Shown here one piece after another: positions 50,236 through 58,901 of a stretch of 64,000 nt of DNA. Where the stretch lies: the NCBI RefSeq assembly GCF_021474425.1, contig NZ_JAKEIP010000003.1, positions 1-64,000 on the forward strand, read 5' to 3'. Position 1 is the first letter of the stretch. The number at the start of each line of letters is the position of its first letter. Origin of the DNA: Streptomyces muensis (GTDB lineage: Bacteria > Actinomycetota > Actinomycetes > Streptomycetales > Streptomycetaceae). A program made the translations under genes and the position numbers. The notes below the pieces were generated by a model that had not been told where the DNA came from, searched no databases, and saw nothing but the letters and a program-made list of their open reading frames with translations.

Positions 50236-53157
50236 ATGGTGACCTGTCAGGAACCCGACGGCCCGGCGACGGACCACGCCGACGGCCTGCTCAGCTTCGG
50301 CCCGCTCATCGGCGGCGCCACCGTCCCGGACGCCGGCGACTGGGTGTACGCGGTCCGTGCGAGCGCGCTGATCGACGATCCCGTCGGCGCCACCTGCTAC
50401 CGCAACGCGCTGAACGCCGGGCGTATGAGCCCCGACGCCCACCCCGAGACGATCCTGGGCCGCTGTGCCCTGGCCGGAGGCGACCACCTCGACGCGGCGC
50501 TGCGTGCCGCACGGGACGCGGCCGCCGAGTGGGGCGGCAGTGCGCGGGACCGGCGCGCGCCCCTCGCCGAGGCGTTCCACTCCAGGCTGCGGGACCACGC
50601 GGACACTCTGACCGGGCTGCTGGTGGAGGAAGGGCATCCGGTGCGGCTGGCCCGCACCGAGGTCGCCGACCTCCTGACCTTCTTCGGCCCGGAGACCACC
50701 CGGTGGTGTCTGCGGCAGATGGAGACCCGGCACACCGCCGACGGCCGGTCGGTGTTGCTGCGCCGGGTCCCGGACGGCGTGGTGTGCGTACAGCCGCCGC
50801 AGAACACCCCGGCGCTGAGTGTGGGTGCGGCGTTCCAGTCCGTGCTGGCGGGCAACGCGCTGGTGGTGCGGCTGTCCCGGCACGCGCCGATCGCCGCCAT
50901 GTACCTGCTGGAACGCATCGCCGTGCCCGCGCTCGCCGACGTCGGCGCCCCGCCCGGTGTGCTGTCGGCGCTGTGCACCGACCCCGCCCAGGCGTTGGAC
51001 GCGTGGCTGGCCAGCCCGCTGGTGGACGACGTGCTGTACTTCGGCGACTCGATCCGCGGCGAACAGTTGGAGAGGGCGTGTCTCGCCGCGGGCAAGAAGC
51101 CGATCCTGGAACTCGGCGGCAACGACATGGTCGTGGTCTGGCGGGACGCGCCGCTCGACCAGGCGGTGGCGGCACTGATGGAGTCGTACCACGGCAGCGG
51201 CCAGATCTGCTGCGCGCCCAATGTCGCGCTGGTCCACCCGGAGATCGCCGACGAACTCACCGACCGGCTGACCGACCGGGTCCGGGCACTGCGGCCGGGC
51301 TTCCCGGACGATCCCGGGGTGGTGCTGGCCGCCACGCCCAACACCGCGGGGTACGACGCCACGCTCGCCGACGCCCGGCGCGCTGGCGCCCGGGTCCTGG
51401 CCGGCGGACGCCATCTGGACGTCAACGGCCACGAGAGCGACGTGGCCGTCTTCGCGGAGCCGGCGCTGGTGCGGGTCGACGGGCTCGGCCGGGCACGGGA
51501 GTTGCGCTCGGTGCGGTACGAGACGTTCTTCCCACTGCTCACCCTGGCCGTCCCCCACCCCGTCGGTGACGACGCCGAACTCCTCACCGAGATGGTGTCG
51601 TTCGTCGCCACCGGCACCTACGGTCTGCGCAACTCCCTGTGGACACGGTCCGATGAGGTCATCGACCGGTTCGTCCGCGACGTGCGCTCCTGCGGGCAGC
51701 TGCGGGTGAACGACTCGCACCTCGCGGGCGTCCCGTTCCTGTCCAACCACGGCGGGCCGGGTCTGAGCGGCGACCGGTTCGGCGAGCTCAACTACCCGAT
51801 GCTGCGCACCAGCCGCCTCCAGGGCGTGTCCGTCGCCCGGTCGGCCCCACCCGCCGAGGCCGACCTCCCGTACGTCCCGGCGCAGCCGAGGCCGAGGGTC
51901 GAGGCCGTCCGGGAGTACCCGCCGGGCTGGCCGCCCGAGGAGCTGCCCGGTGGTCTGCCGGCCCCGTTCACCGAGGCGTTCCACCACGACCCGTACCCGA
52001 CGCTGCACTGGCTGCGTGAGCACCGTCCGGTGAGCCGGGTGATCAGCCCGGACGGTCCGGGCTGGCTGCTGACCCGCTACGACGACGTCCGCGCCGCGCA
52101 CACCGACCCGCGCGTGACCTGTGACAGCAAGCGCGTCCCGGCCGGGCTGATGTGGCTGCGGCACTGGCCGTCCGAGCTGCGGGAGCGGTTGTTCGTGCAT
52201 CTGCTGGACAGCGACGACCCTCGCCACGGCGAACTACGGGCGATCATGCGGCCGTTCTTCACACCCGCCCGGCAGGAGCAGTGGCGTACCCGGGTGCAGC
52301 GCGTCGTCGAGGCTCGGATCGACCGGATCGTGGACCGGGGCAGCGGTGACCTCATGGCCTCCGTGGCCTACCCGCTGGGCGGCAACGTCCTGTTCTCCGT
52401 CCTCGGTGCCACCCCGCCCCAGATGAGCCATCTGCGGGCGATGATCTGGCGTACCGCCGAGTGGAACAACGACGTCCCTTATGTCGCGGCGCTCGCGCAC
52501 GAGGTCGACGGGTTCGTCCGCGCGGCCGTCGCCGACAAGCGCCGCTCCCCGGGCGACGACCTGATCTCGCTGCTGGTCCGGGCCCGTGACCAGGACGGCC
52601 TGATCAGCGAGGACGAACTGCACGGCCAGGTGATGATGATGCTCGTGGCCGGCCAGGACCCCAGCATCAACAGCGTCGGCAACAGCCTGCACGCCCTGCT
52701 CGCCCACCCTGATCAGCTCGCCGCGCTGCGCGACGACCCCACCCTCATCGGGACGGGTCTGAACGAACTGCTCCGCTACGAGAGCCCGTTGCCGTTCACG
52801 AGCTGGCGGGGCACGCTCGAACCCATCGAGTTCGGCGAGGTGACCGTCCCGGCGGACGACTCCCTGTTCCTGTGCCTCGGCGCGGCCAACCGGGACCCCG
52901 CGCGCTTCCCCGACCCCGACCGTCTCGACCTGTACCGCACCGCGCCGGGCCATCTCGCCTTCGGCCACGGCGCCCACTACTGCCTGGGCGCCCATATCGG
53001 CCGTATGACCGCCGAGGCCGCCGTCACGACCGTGCTGCGCAGACTGCCCGGCCTGCGACCGTCCGGCCCACCGCGGTGGCGGCCCAGCATGTTCGAGCGC
53101 GGGCTCAGCGTCCTGCCCGTCGCCTGGGACGTCCCGCGGAGGGGGACCACCCGGTGA
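50236..53157 (+). CDS. Aldehyde dehydrogenase-cytochrome P450 fusion
   Basis: A 973-residue single ORF starting 14 bp after PKS2 behind AGAGAGG. Residues about 1-535 are an aldehyde dehydrogenase: Glu292 in LELGG, catalytic Cys325 in GQIC and the YETFFP cofactor glutamate region; the usual cofactor lysine is Arg (VVRLSRHAP). A Pro-rich linker (about 540-572) joins a full-length bacterial P450 (about 575-973) with the ELLRYES K-helix motif and heme Cys916 in FGHGAHYCLG. The I-helix reads AGQDPS (805-810), with Pro where the oxygen-activating Thr is usual. The retained Glu suggests a hydrolytic, acid-forming ALDH. The likely role is successive oxidation of a PKS2-derived chain to a carboxylate; this is inference. 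Confidence 0.88.
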   Translation: MVTCQEPDGPATDHADGLLSFGPLIGGATVPDAGDWVYAVRASALIDDPVGATCYRNALNAGRMSPDAHPETILGRCALAGGDHLDAALRAARDAAAEWGGSARDRRAPLAEAFHSRLRDHADTLTGLLVEEGHPVRLARTEVADLLTFFGPETTRWCLRQMETRHTADGRSVLLRRVPDGVVCVQPPQNTPALSVGAAFQSVLAGNALVVRLSRHAPIAAMYLLERIAVPALADVGAPPGVLSALCTDPAQALDAWLASPLVDDVLYFGDSIRGEQLERACLAAGKKPILELGGNDMVVVWRDAPLDQAVAALMESYHGSGQICCAPNVALVHPEIADELTDRLTDRVRALRPGFPDDPGVVLAATPNTAGYDATLADARRAGARVLAGGRHLDVNGHESDVAVFAEPALVRVDGLGRARELRSVRYETFFPLLTLAVPHPVGDDAELLTEMVSFVATGTYGLRNSLWTRSDEVIDRFVRDVRSCGQLRVNDSHLAGVPFLSNHGGPGLSGDRFGELNYPMLRTSRLQGVSVARSAPPAEADLPYVPAQPRPRVEAVREYPPGWPPEELPGGLPAPFTEAFHHDPYPTLHWLREHRPVSRVISPDGPGWLLTRYDDVRAAHTDPRVTCDSKRVPAGLMWLRHWPSELRERLFVHLLDSDDPRHGELRAIMRPFFTPARQEQWRTRVQRVVEARIDRIVDRGSGDLMASVAYPLGGNVLFSVLGATPPQMSHLRAMIWRTAEWNNDVPYVAALAHEVDGFVRAAVADKRRSPGDDLISLLVRARDQDGLISEDELHGQVMMMLVAGQDPSINSVGNSLHALLAHPDQLAALRDDPTLIGTGLNELLRYESPLPFTSWRGTLEPIEFGEVTVPADDSLFLCLGAANRDPARFPDPDRLDLYRTAPGHLAFGHGAHYCLGAHIGRMTAEAAVTTVLRRLPGLRPSGPPRWRPSMFERGLSVLPVAWDVPRRGTTR

Positions 53158-53420
53158 GCCGCTCCGAGATCCTGGCCGAACTGAAGGCGATGCTCGCCGA
53201 GTTCGGCGACGTCGACCCGCAACTGGTCGACGAGCAGACCGCGTTCATCGCGGACCTGGGCCTCGACTCGCTCGTCCTGGTGCGGATGACCGTCGTCGCC
53301 GAGGAGCGGTTCGGGGTGCGGATCCCCGACGAGGTCGCCTGGGAGCTGGACACGGTCGGTTCCGTGGTCTCGTACGTCGAGGAGTCCCTGTCCCGGCGGA
53401 TCGGGGCCGGCGGTGAGTGA
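53154..53420 (+). CDS. Free-standing acyl carrier protein
   Basis: An 88-residue ACP with the phosphopantetheine serine in DLGLDSL. GTG start in a GTGA overlap with the ALDH-P450 stop; it ends 8 bp inside the FAAL gene. Placed directly before a fatty acyl-AMP ligase, it is probably loaded by that enzyme and hands a starter to PKS2, or carries the substrate of the P450. Confidence 0.9.
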   Translation: MSRSEILAELKAMLAEFGDVDPQLVDEQTAFIADLGLDSLVLVRMTVVAEERFGVRIPDEVAWELDTVGSVVSYVEESLSRRIGAGGE

Positions 53421-55161
53421 ACTCGTCCGGTTTCTGCGCGAGAAGGTCTGGCTCCTCGGCGACACCCGTTGGTACGCGCGGGTGGACAGTGTGGGCGGCG
53501 AGCTCGTCGAGGTGGAGCGTCTCGGTTACGCCCAGCTCGACGCACGGGCCCGGGCGGTGGGAGCGTGGCTGGCCGGCCGTACGCCGCCCGGGGCGCGCGT
53601 CCTGCTGATGTACCCGGCGGGCCTGGAGTTCCTCACGGTGTTCCTGGGCTGTCTGTACGCCGGGCGGGTCGCCGTCCCGGCTCCGCTGCCGGACACCGAC
53701 CGGCGGGCGCTGGAGCGTGCCGCGGGCATCATCCGGGACGCGGAGGTCGACCTGGTCCTGAGCGACGCCGCACACCGGCCCGCCCTCGCCGCCTGGCTGA
53801 CCGGCCCGGACCCGGCGCCGCCCGCCGAGTGCGTGGCCACGGACAGCGCCGGACTGCCGGACCCGGGCACCTGGTCCCCGGCCGCGCTGGAGCCGTCGGC
53901 GACCGCCTACGTCCAGTACACCTCCGGGTCGACCAGCGAGCCGCGCGGTGTGGTCATCACCCACCGGAACCTGCTGCACAACCTGCTGTCGATCCGACAG
54001 ACGCTCCTCCCCGAAGAGGTCCTGGACGAGTTCCGGCACGACCCGTCGCAGTGCGGCGCCGGATGGCTTCCGCACCACCACGACATGGGCCTGGTCGGCA
54101 TGCTGCTCGGTCCGCTCGCGAGCTACGGCAATCTCGTCTTCTGCTCGCCGGTGACCTTCGTCGCCCACCCTCAGCTGTGGCTCCAGATGATCAGCCGCTA
54201 CCGCGCCTTCTACACGTTCGCCCCGAATTTCGGATACGACTGGCTGCTGAGGAGTCTCAGGAACACCCGGCTCACCGACCTCGACCCGGACCTGGACCTC
54301 GCCTGCCTGCGCTTCGCGCTCAACGGCGCCGAGCCAATCCGCGCCGACGTCCTGAACGCCGTAGCGCGCCGACTCGCCCCCGTCGGCTTCAACGCGGACG
54401 TCTGGGCCCCGAGCTACGGCCTGGCAGAGGCGACCCTCATGGTCACCGGCACGACCTGCGGCAAGGGCCCGACCCTGGGCCGTTTCGACCGGGACGCGTT
54501 GGAGGCCGGCCGGGCCGTGCCCGCACCCGACGGCGTGGACCTCGTCGGCTGCGGCCGACCGGTCGGCGCCGACGTCCGCATCGTCGACCCCGACACCGCG
54601 CAGCCCCTCAAGGAGGGGCACGTCGGGGAGATCTGGGTGTCCGGCGACAGCGTGGCCGACGGCTACCTCGGTGACCCGCGGACGACCGCCGAGCACTTCG
54701 CCGCGACCACGGCCGACGGCGAGGGCCCCTTCCTGCGCACCGGTGACCTCGGCTTCCTCCAGGAGGGCGAACTCTTCGTCACCGGCCGCGCCAAGGACCT
54801 GATCATCGCCAACGGCCGCAACATCCATCCCCAGGACATCGAGAGGGTCAGCGAGTCGACCGACCCCGCCACGGGTCTCTGCGCCGCCTTCACCCTGTCC
54901 GACGCCTCGGGTCGGGAACACATCGTCCTGGTCCAGGAGGTCCGCCCGCTCCACCTCGACGGCCGTACCCCCGCCTCCCTCGCCGACCTCGTCAGACGGC
55001 GTCTGGCCCACGAACTGCGCCTCGCCGTCCAGGTCGTGGTCGTCGGTCCGATGAGCGTGCCCCGGACCACGAGCGGCAAGATCCAGCGCTCCCGGACCCG
55101 GGACGCACTCCGCGCGGGCCGTCTCAGTCCCCTGCACTGCGACCTCGCCCTTCGCCACTAG
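53413..55161 (+). CDS. Fatty acyl-AMP ligase (FAAL)
   Basis: A 582-residue ANL enzyme of the FadD32/FAAL type. Motifs are YTSGSTSEPRGV, WLPHHHDMGLVG, FAPNFGYDWLLR, WAPSYGLAEAT, RTGDLGF and the C-terminal lysine in TTSGKIQR. FAALs activate a fatty acid as acyl-AMP and transfer it to an ACP, not to CoA. Its start overlaps the ACP stop by 8 bp, so the two are coupled. It should select the fatty-acid starter for the PKS2 pathway. It converges on the LysR gene with a 4-bp gap. Confidence 0.9.
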   Translation: MSELVRFLREKVWLLGDTRWYARVDSVGGELVEVERLGYAQLDARARAVGAWLAGRTPPGARVLLMYPAGLEFLTVFLGCLYAGRVAVPAPLPDTDRRALERAAGIIRDAEVDLVLSDAAHRPALAAWLTGPDPAPPAECVATDSAGLPDPGTWSPAALEPSATAYVQYTSGSTSEPRGVVITHRNLLHNLLSIRQTLLPEEVLDEFRHDPSQCGAGWLPHHHDMGLVGMLLGPLASYGNLVFCSPVTFVAHPQLWLQMISRYRAFYTFAPNFGYDWLLRSLRNTRLTDLDPDLDLACLRFALNGAEPIRADVLNAVARRLAPVGFNADVWAPSYGLAEATLMVTGTTCGKGPTLGRFDRDALEAGRAVPAPDGVDLVGCGRPVGADVRIVDPDTAQPLKEGHVGEIWVSGDSVADGYLGDPRTTAEHFAATTADGEGPFLRTGDLGFLQEGELFVTGRAKDLIIANGRNIHPQDIERVSESTDPATGLCAAFTLSDASGREHIVLVQEVRPLHLDGRTPASLADLVRRRLAHELRLAVQVVVVGPMSVPRTTSGKIQRSRTRDALRAGRLSPLHCDLALRH

Positions 55162-55165
55162 ACAC

Positions 55166-56086
55166 TCACGCGTCGTCGGCTCCCGGCGGCGGCCGGTCCG
55201 CGCAGGCTCGTAGGACGTCGACCAGGGCGGCCACCGTCGGCCGGTCCTCGGCGAAGGAGCGGAAGACGACCACGATGTGACGCTCCATCGTCTCCGTCAG
55301 CTCCAGCACGTCGAGGCGGGAGGGGCGCAGTCGCAGCATCAGGTCCGTCACGACACTGACGCCGACGCCGGACTCGACCAGGGCGAGGGTGGCGGCCGTG
55401 TCGGTCACCTCGTGGAGGACCTGTGGTTCGAAGCCGGCCCGGCGGCAGGCGGTGAGCACGGCACGGCCGTAGTAGCTGCCGACGGACGGGAGGATCCAGC
55501 CGTGTTCGCCGGCGGCTGCGAGGGAGACGCGCCATCGGCCGGGCATCGTCCCCGCGGGGACCGCGAGCGAGAAGCGCTCCCGGAACAGCTCCCGCACACG
55601 CAGCGACGGATCGCGCGGGATGGGCACGTCCGGGTAGTCGAGGCCGAGCGCCAGGTCGACGCTCCCGCCGACGACCGCGTCGTACACCTCGTCCACGTCC
55701 ATGTCCCGGCTGCGCACGGTCACACCCGGGTGCACTTCGCGGATCCGCCGCAGGGCGGGCGGCAGGATCTCGGCGGCGGCGGTCGCGAAGAGCCCGATCC
55801 GCAGCGTCCCGGAGATCTCGTTGCGGGTGCGCTCCAGCGCTTCGACGGCCTCGGCCTCCGTGGTGAGGATGCGCCCGGCGTGCAGGGCCAGCGTCGCCCC
55901 GGCGTCGGTGAGTTCGACCCGGCGCCCGACCCTGCGCAGCAGCTGCATGCCGGTGGCCTTCTCCAGCGCCGCGATCTGCTGGGAGACACCGCCGGGCGTG
56001 TATCCGAGGGCCTCGGCGACGGCCGTGATGGTGCCGCGCCGGGTCAGTTCCACCAGGGCACGCAGCTGCGCGCTCGTCCAGTCCAT
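55166..56086 (-). CDS. LysR-family transcriptional regulator
   Basis: A 306-residue regulator. The N-terminal winged helix (LRALVELTRRGTITAVAEAL, then GVSQQIAALEKATG) is followed by the substrate-binding domain (TLRIGLFATAAAEILPPALR, LALVESGVGVSVV). It is divergent from amaA across 174 bp, so it most likely controls the lysine/pipecolate catabolic operon in response to a pathway intermediate. A short TTGA-N6-TCAA palindrome lies in the shared promoter region. Confidence 0.88.
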   Translation of the reverse strand: MDWTSAQLRALVELTRRGTITAVAEALGYTPGGVSQQIAALEKATGMQLLRRVGRRVELTDAGATLALHAGRILTTEAEAVEALERTRNEISGTLRIGLFATAAAEILPPALRRIREVHPGVTVRSRDMDVDEVYDAVVGGSVDLALGLDYPDVPIPRDPSLRVRELFRERFSLAVPAGTMPGRWRVSLAAAGEHGWILPSVGSYYGRAVLTACRRAGFEPQVLHEVTDTAATLALVESGVGVSVVTDLMLRLRPSRLDVLELTETMERHIVVVFRSFAEDRPTVAALVDVLRACADRPPPGADDA

Positions 56087-56119
56087 GCAGGAACCCTAAA
56101 AGGTCTGCCGTAGTAACTG

Positions 56120-56133
56120 TTGATGGACGTCAA
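56120..56133. promoter_or_regulatory. TTGA-N6-TCAA candidate LysR box
   Basis: A 14-bp palindrome in an AT-richer part of the LysR/amaA intergenic region, 34 bp upstream of the LysR start. Size and position are typical of a LysR-type regulator site. Confidence 0.4.
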
Positions 56134-56180
56134 TGTTTGGGGTGCTGCACGATGACGCACAGATAGCTGATCGGGGTCCA

Positions 56181-56216
56181 TCTGTATCTCTGTATCTCTG
56201 TGTCTCTGTATCTCTG
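56181..56216 (+). repeat. Tandem 8-bp repeat (TCTGTATC) x4.5
   Basis: Four consecutive units (TCTGTATC, TCTGTATC, TCTGTGTC, TCTGTATC) plus a half unit TCTG lie 45 bp ahead of the amaA start. The repeat is strikingly AT-rich for this genome. Loss or gain of units would change promoter or leader spacing. Confidence 0.9.
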
Positions 56217-56260
56217 CGCCTTCGCACCTCCGTACCGACAGCCCGCAAGGGAGTGGTCCG

Positions 56261-57433
56261 TTGTCCTCTTCCCTCTTCCGTGCCGTGCCGTCCCGCGCCG
56301 ATGTCGTGATCATCGGTGGTGGTGTGATGGGTGCGAGCATCGCGTTCCACCTGGCCGAGGCGGGGGTGTGCGACATCGTCGTCGTCGAGCGCGGTGACCT
56401 CGGCTGCGGCAGTTCGGGCAAGCCGATCGGGGGCGTGCGTGCCCAGTTCTCCGACCCGCTCAACATCGAGTTGGGCAGTCGCAGCCTCCGTGCCTTCGGT
56501 GACTTCCCGCGCCGGCCGGGCGCCGGCATCGGGCTCGACACCGTCGGCTACCTCTTTCTGCTCGACGACGAAGAGCAGGTGACCGCCTTCGAGGCCGCCG
56601 TCGTCCTCCAGAACAGCATGGGTGTGCCGAGCCGTGTGATCGGCGCCGACGAGGCCGAGCACCTGTGTCCCTACATCAGCACCGAAGGCCTGGTGGCCGC
56701 CGTCCACTCCCCCGCCGACGGACACGCCCGCCCCGCCCTCGTTGTCCAGGGATACGCCCGAGCGGCCGCGCGGGCCGGCGTCACCTTCGCCACCCACACC
56801 GCCGTCACCGGCCTCGACACCGCCGGGGAACGTGTCACCGGCGTGCACACCAGCCACGGACACATCGCGTGCGGCACCGTCATCTGTGCGGCGGGCGCCT
56901 GGTCGGCGCGGATCGGTGCCATGGCCGGCGTCGACCTCCCCGTGCGGCCGGTGCGACGGCAACTGGCGTTCACCGAGCCGCTCACGCCGCCCGCGCCGCG
57001 CATCCCGTTCACCATCGACTTCTCGTCGAGCGCCTACTTCCACAACAGCGACGACGGGCTGCTGTTCGGGCTGGCCGACCCCGGCCAGGAGGACGGCTTC
57101 GACACCACGTGGACCCCGCAGTGGCTGGAGCTGTTCCGCGCCGCGGCCCGCCGCCGCGCCCCGGCGCTGGCCGACATGCGGACGGCCGGCGGCTGGGCGG
57201 GCCTGTACGAGGTCACGCCGGACCACAACGCCCTGATCGGCCGCTCGACCGCACTGCCCAACTTCCTTTACGCGACCGGGTTCTCCGGCCACGGTTTCCT
57301 CCAGGCGCCCGCGGTCGGCGAGATCGTACGCGACCTCTGCCTGGGCCGTGAGCCGTTCACCGACATCACCCCGCTCAGCGCCGACCGGTTCCGCCACGGC
57401 GCCGAGTTCCGCCCCGAAGCCCACGTGGTGTGA
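56261..57433 (+). CDS. amaA: FAD-dependent L-pipecolate oxidase-like protein (DAO family)
   Basis: A 390-residue flavoprotein with a TTG start behind AAGGGAG. The N-terminal GxGxxG loop (IIGGGVMGASIAFHLAE) and the C-terminal FSGHGFLQAPAVGE segment mark the D-amino-acid oxidase/sarcosine-oxidase family. Together with hglS and amaB downstream, the best fit is oxidation of L-pipecolate to piperideine-6-carboxylate in the lysine degradation route. Family members use many secondary amines, so the assignment rests on context. It is the first gene of the operon; the next starts 45 bp later. Confidence 0.72.
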   Translation: MSSSLFRAVPSRADVVIIGGGVMGASIAFHLAEAGVCDIVVVERGDLGCGSSGKPIGGVRAQFSDPLNIELGSRSLRAFGDFPRRPGAGIGLDTVGYLFLLDDEEQVTAFEAAVVLQNSMGVPSRVIGADEAEHLCPYISTEGLVAAVHSPADGHARPALVVQGYARAAARAGVTFATHTAVTGLDTAGERVTGVHTSHGHIACGTVICAAGAWSARIGAMAGVDLPVRPVRRQLAFTEPLTPPAPRIPFTIDFSSSAYFHNSDDGLLFGLADPGQEDGFDTTWTPQWLELFRAAARRRAPALADMRTAGGWAGLYEVTPDHNALIGRSTALPNFLYATGFSGHGFLQAPAVGEIVRDLCLGREPFTDITPLSADRFRHGAEFRPEAHVV

Positions 57434-57478
57434 CCCCCGTGGTGACACCGGTTGTGACTCCCGTGGAAAGGCCGACGC

Positions 57479-58885
57479 ATGTCAACGATCAGTCAGTGGC
57501 GGCTGCGGGCCGCGTTCGCGGAGCGGCTGTCGCGGATGTACGGGCAGGAGGTGCCCGCGTACACCACGCTGGTGGACGTCTCGCGTGAGGTCAACGAGGA
57601 CGTCCTGCGGGAGCGGGGCGCCGATGCCGAACGCCTGGGGTCCATCGGTCGGGTGACGGCCGAGCGGCACGGGGCCATCCGGGTCGGGACACCGACGGAA
57701 CTGGAGCAGGTCGCCCGGGTCTTCGGCGCCCTCGGCATGCGCCCGGTCGGCTTCTACGACCTGCGGGAGGCCGCCGCGAGCGCGGTGCCCGTGGTCTCCA
57801 CCGCCTTCCGCCCGGTCGACGGCGAGGAACTGGCCCGCAATCCCTTCCGGGTGTTCACCTCCATGCTCACCCCGGCCGACCCGCGCTTCTTCGACGCCGA
57901 TCTGCGCACACGTCTGGAGGCCTTCCTAACCACCCGTGAGTTGTTCCCGCCGGAGCTGCTGGCCCTGGCCGACCGGGCCGAGGCCGACCGTGAACTGCCT
58001 GCGAACGACGCCGAGCGGTTCCTGCAACTGGCCGTCGGTGCCTTCGAGTTGTCGAGCGAGCCGGTCGACAAGGCGTGGTACGGCACCCTGGAGCGGATCT
58101 CCGCCGTCGCCGCGGACATCGGCGGTGTCCGCAGCACCCACGTCAACCATCTCACCCCGCGCGTCCTGGACATCGACGAGCTGTACCGCCGGATGACCGA
58201 GCGCGGCATCGAGATGATCGACACCATCCAGGGCCCGCCGGCCTGGAAGGGCCCCGACGTCCTGCTGCGGCAGACCTCCTTCCGGGCGCTGGCCGAGCCG
58301 CGCTCGATGCGTCTCGCGGACGGCAGCGTGGAACGCGGTGCCCTGCGGGTGCGCTTCGGCGAGGTCGAGGCCCGCGGCATCGCCCTCACCCGCCAGGGCC
58401 GTGCCCTCTACGACCAACTTCTCGGCCGTGTCGACGAGCAGGCGGCCGGCCGCCCCGCCGAGGCGCGCGGGGACATCGCGCGCACGGTGTGGGAGCGGCA
58501 CATTCCGGGCAGCGAGGAGGAACTCGACGCGGCGGGACTGGCGTACTTCACCTACCGGCTCGTGGACGACCGGCCCCGCGACGGGAGCGGGCCGCCCGCC
58601 ACCGTCGGCGAACTGGTCCGGCAGGGCTGGGTACGGGCCGAGCCCGTCGTGTACGAGGACTTCCTGCCCCGCTCCGCCGCCGGGATCTTCCAGTCCAACC
58701 TCAGCGGCGAGGGCACCCGCGACAACGACCAGGAAGGCACCGCCTACGACGCCGCCCGGCTGTCCGGCGCCATCGGCCGCGAGGTGCTCGACCCGTTCGC
58801 GCTCTACGCGGCGCAGCGCGACGCCTCCCTCGCGGCGGTGGGCGAGCGGCTCGGCCTCACCTCCCTCACCGCCCCCACCCCGTGA
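57479..58885 (+). CDS. hglS: 2-oxoadipate dioxygenase/decarboxylase (HglS, DUF1338/YdcJ)
   Basis: A 468-residue protein of the DUF1338 VOC-like superfamily. The N-terminal metal ligand and substrate arginine are His64 and Arg68 (RHGAIR), the second His lies in THVNHLTPR (His224) and the Glu near 295 (RFGEVEARG). HglS is an Fe(II) enzyme converting 2-oxoadipate to D-2-hydroxyglutarate with loss of CO2. Its place between a pipecolate oxidase and an aminoadipate semialdehyde dehydrogenase supports the same role here. Confidence 0.85.
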   Translation: MSTISQWRLRAAFAERLSRMYGQEVPAYTTLVDVSREVNEDVLRERGADAERLGSIGRVTAERHGAIRVGTPTELEQVARVFGALGMRPVGFYDLREAAASAVPVVSTAFRPVDGEELARNPFRVFTSMLTPADPRFFDADLRTRLEAFLTTRELFPPELLALADRAEADRELPANDAERFLQLAVGAFELSSEPVDKAWYGTLERISAVAADIGGVRSTHVNHLTPRVLDIDELYRRMTERGIEMIDTIQGPPAWKGPDVLLRQTSFRALAEPRSMRLADGSVERGALRVRFGEVEARGIALTRQGRALYDQLLGRVDEQAAGRPAEARGDIARTVWERHIPGSEEELDAAGLAYFTYRLVDDRPRDGSGPPATVGELVRQGWVRAEPVVYEDFLPRSAAGIFQSNLSGEGTRDNDQEGTAYDAARLSGAIGREVLDPFALYAAQRDASLAAVGERLGLTSLTAPTP

Positions 58886-58901
58886 CCCGACAAGGAGCAT
58901 C

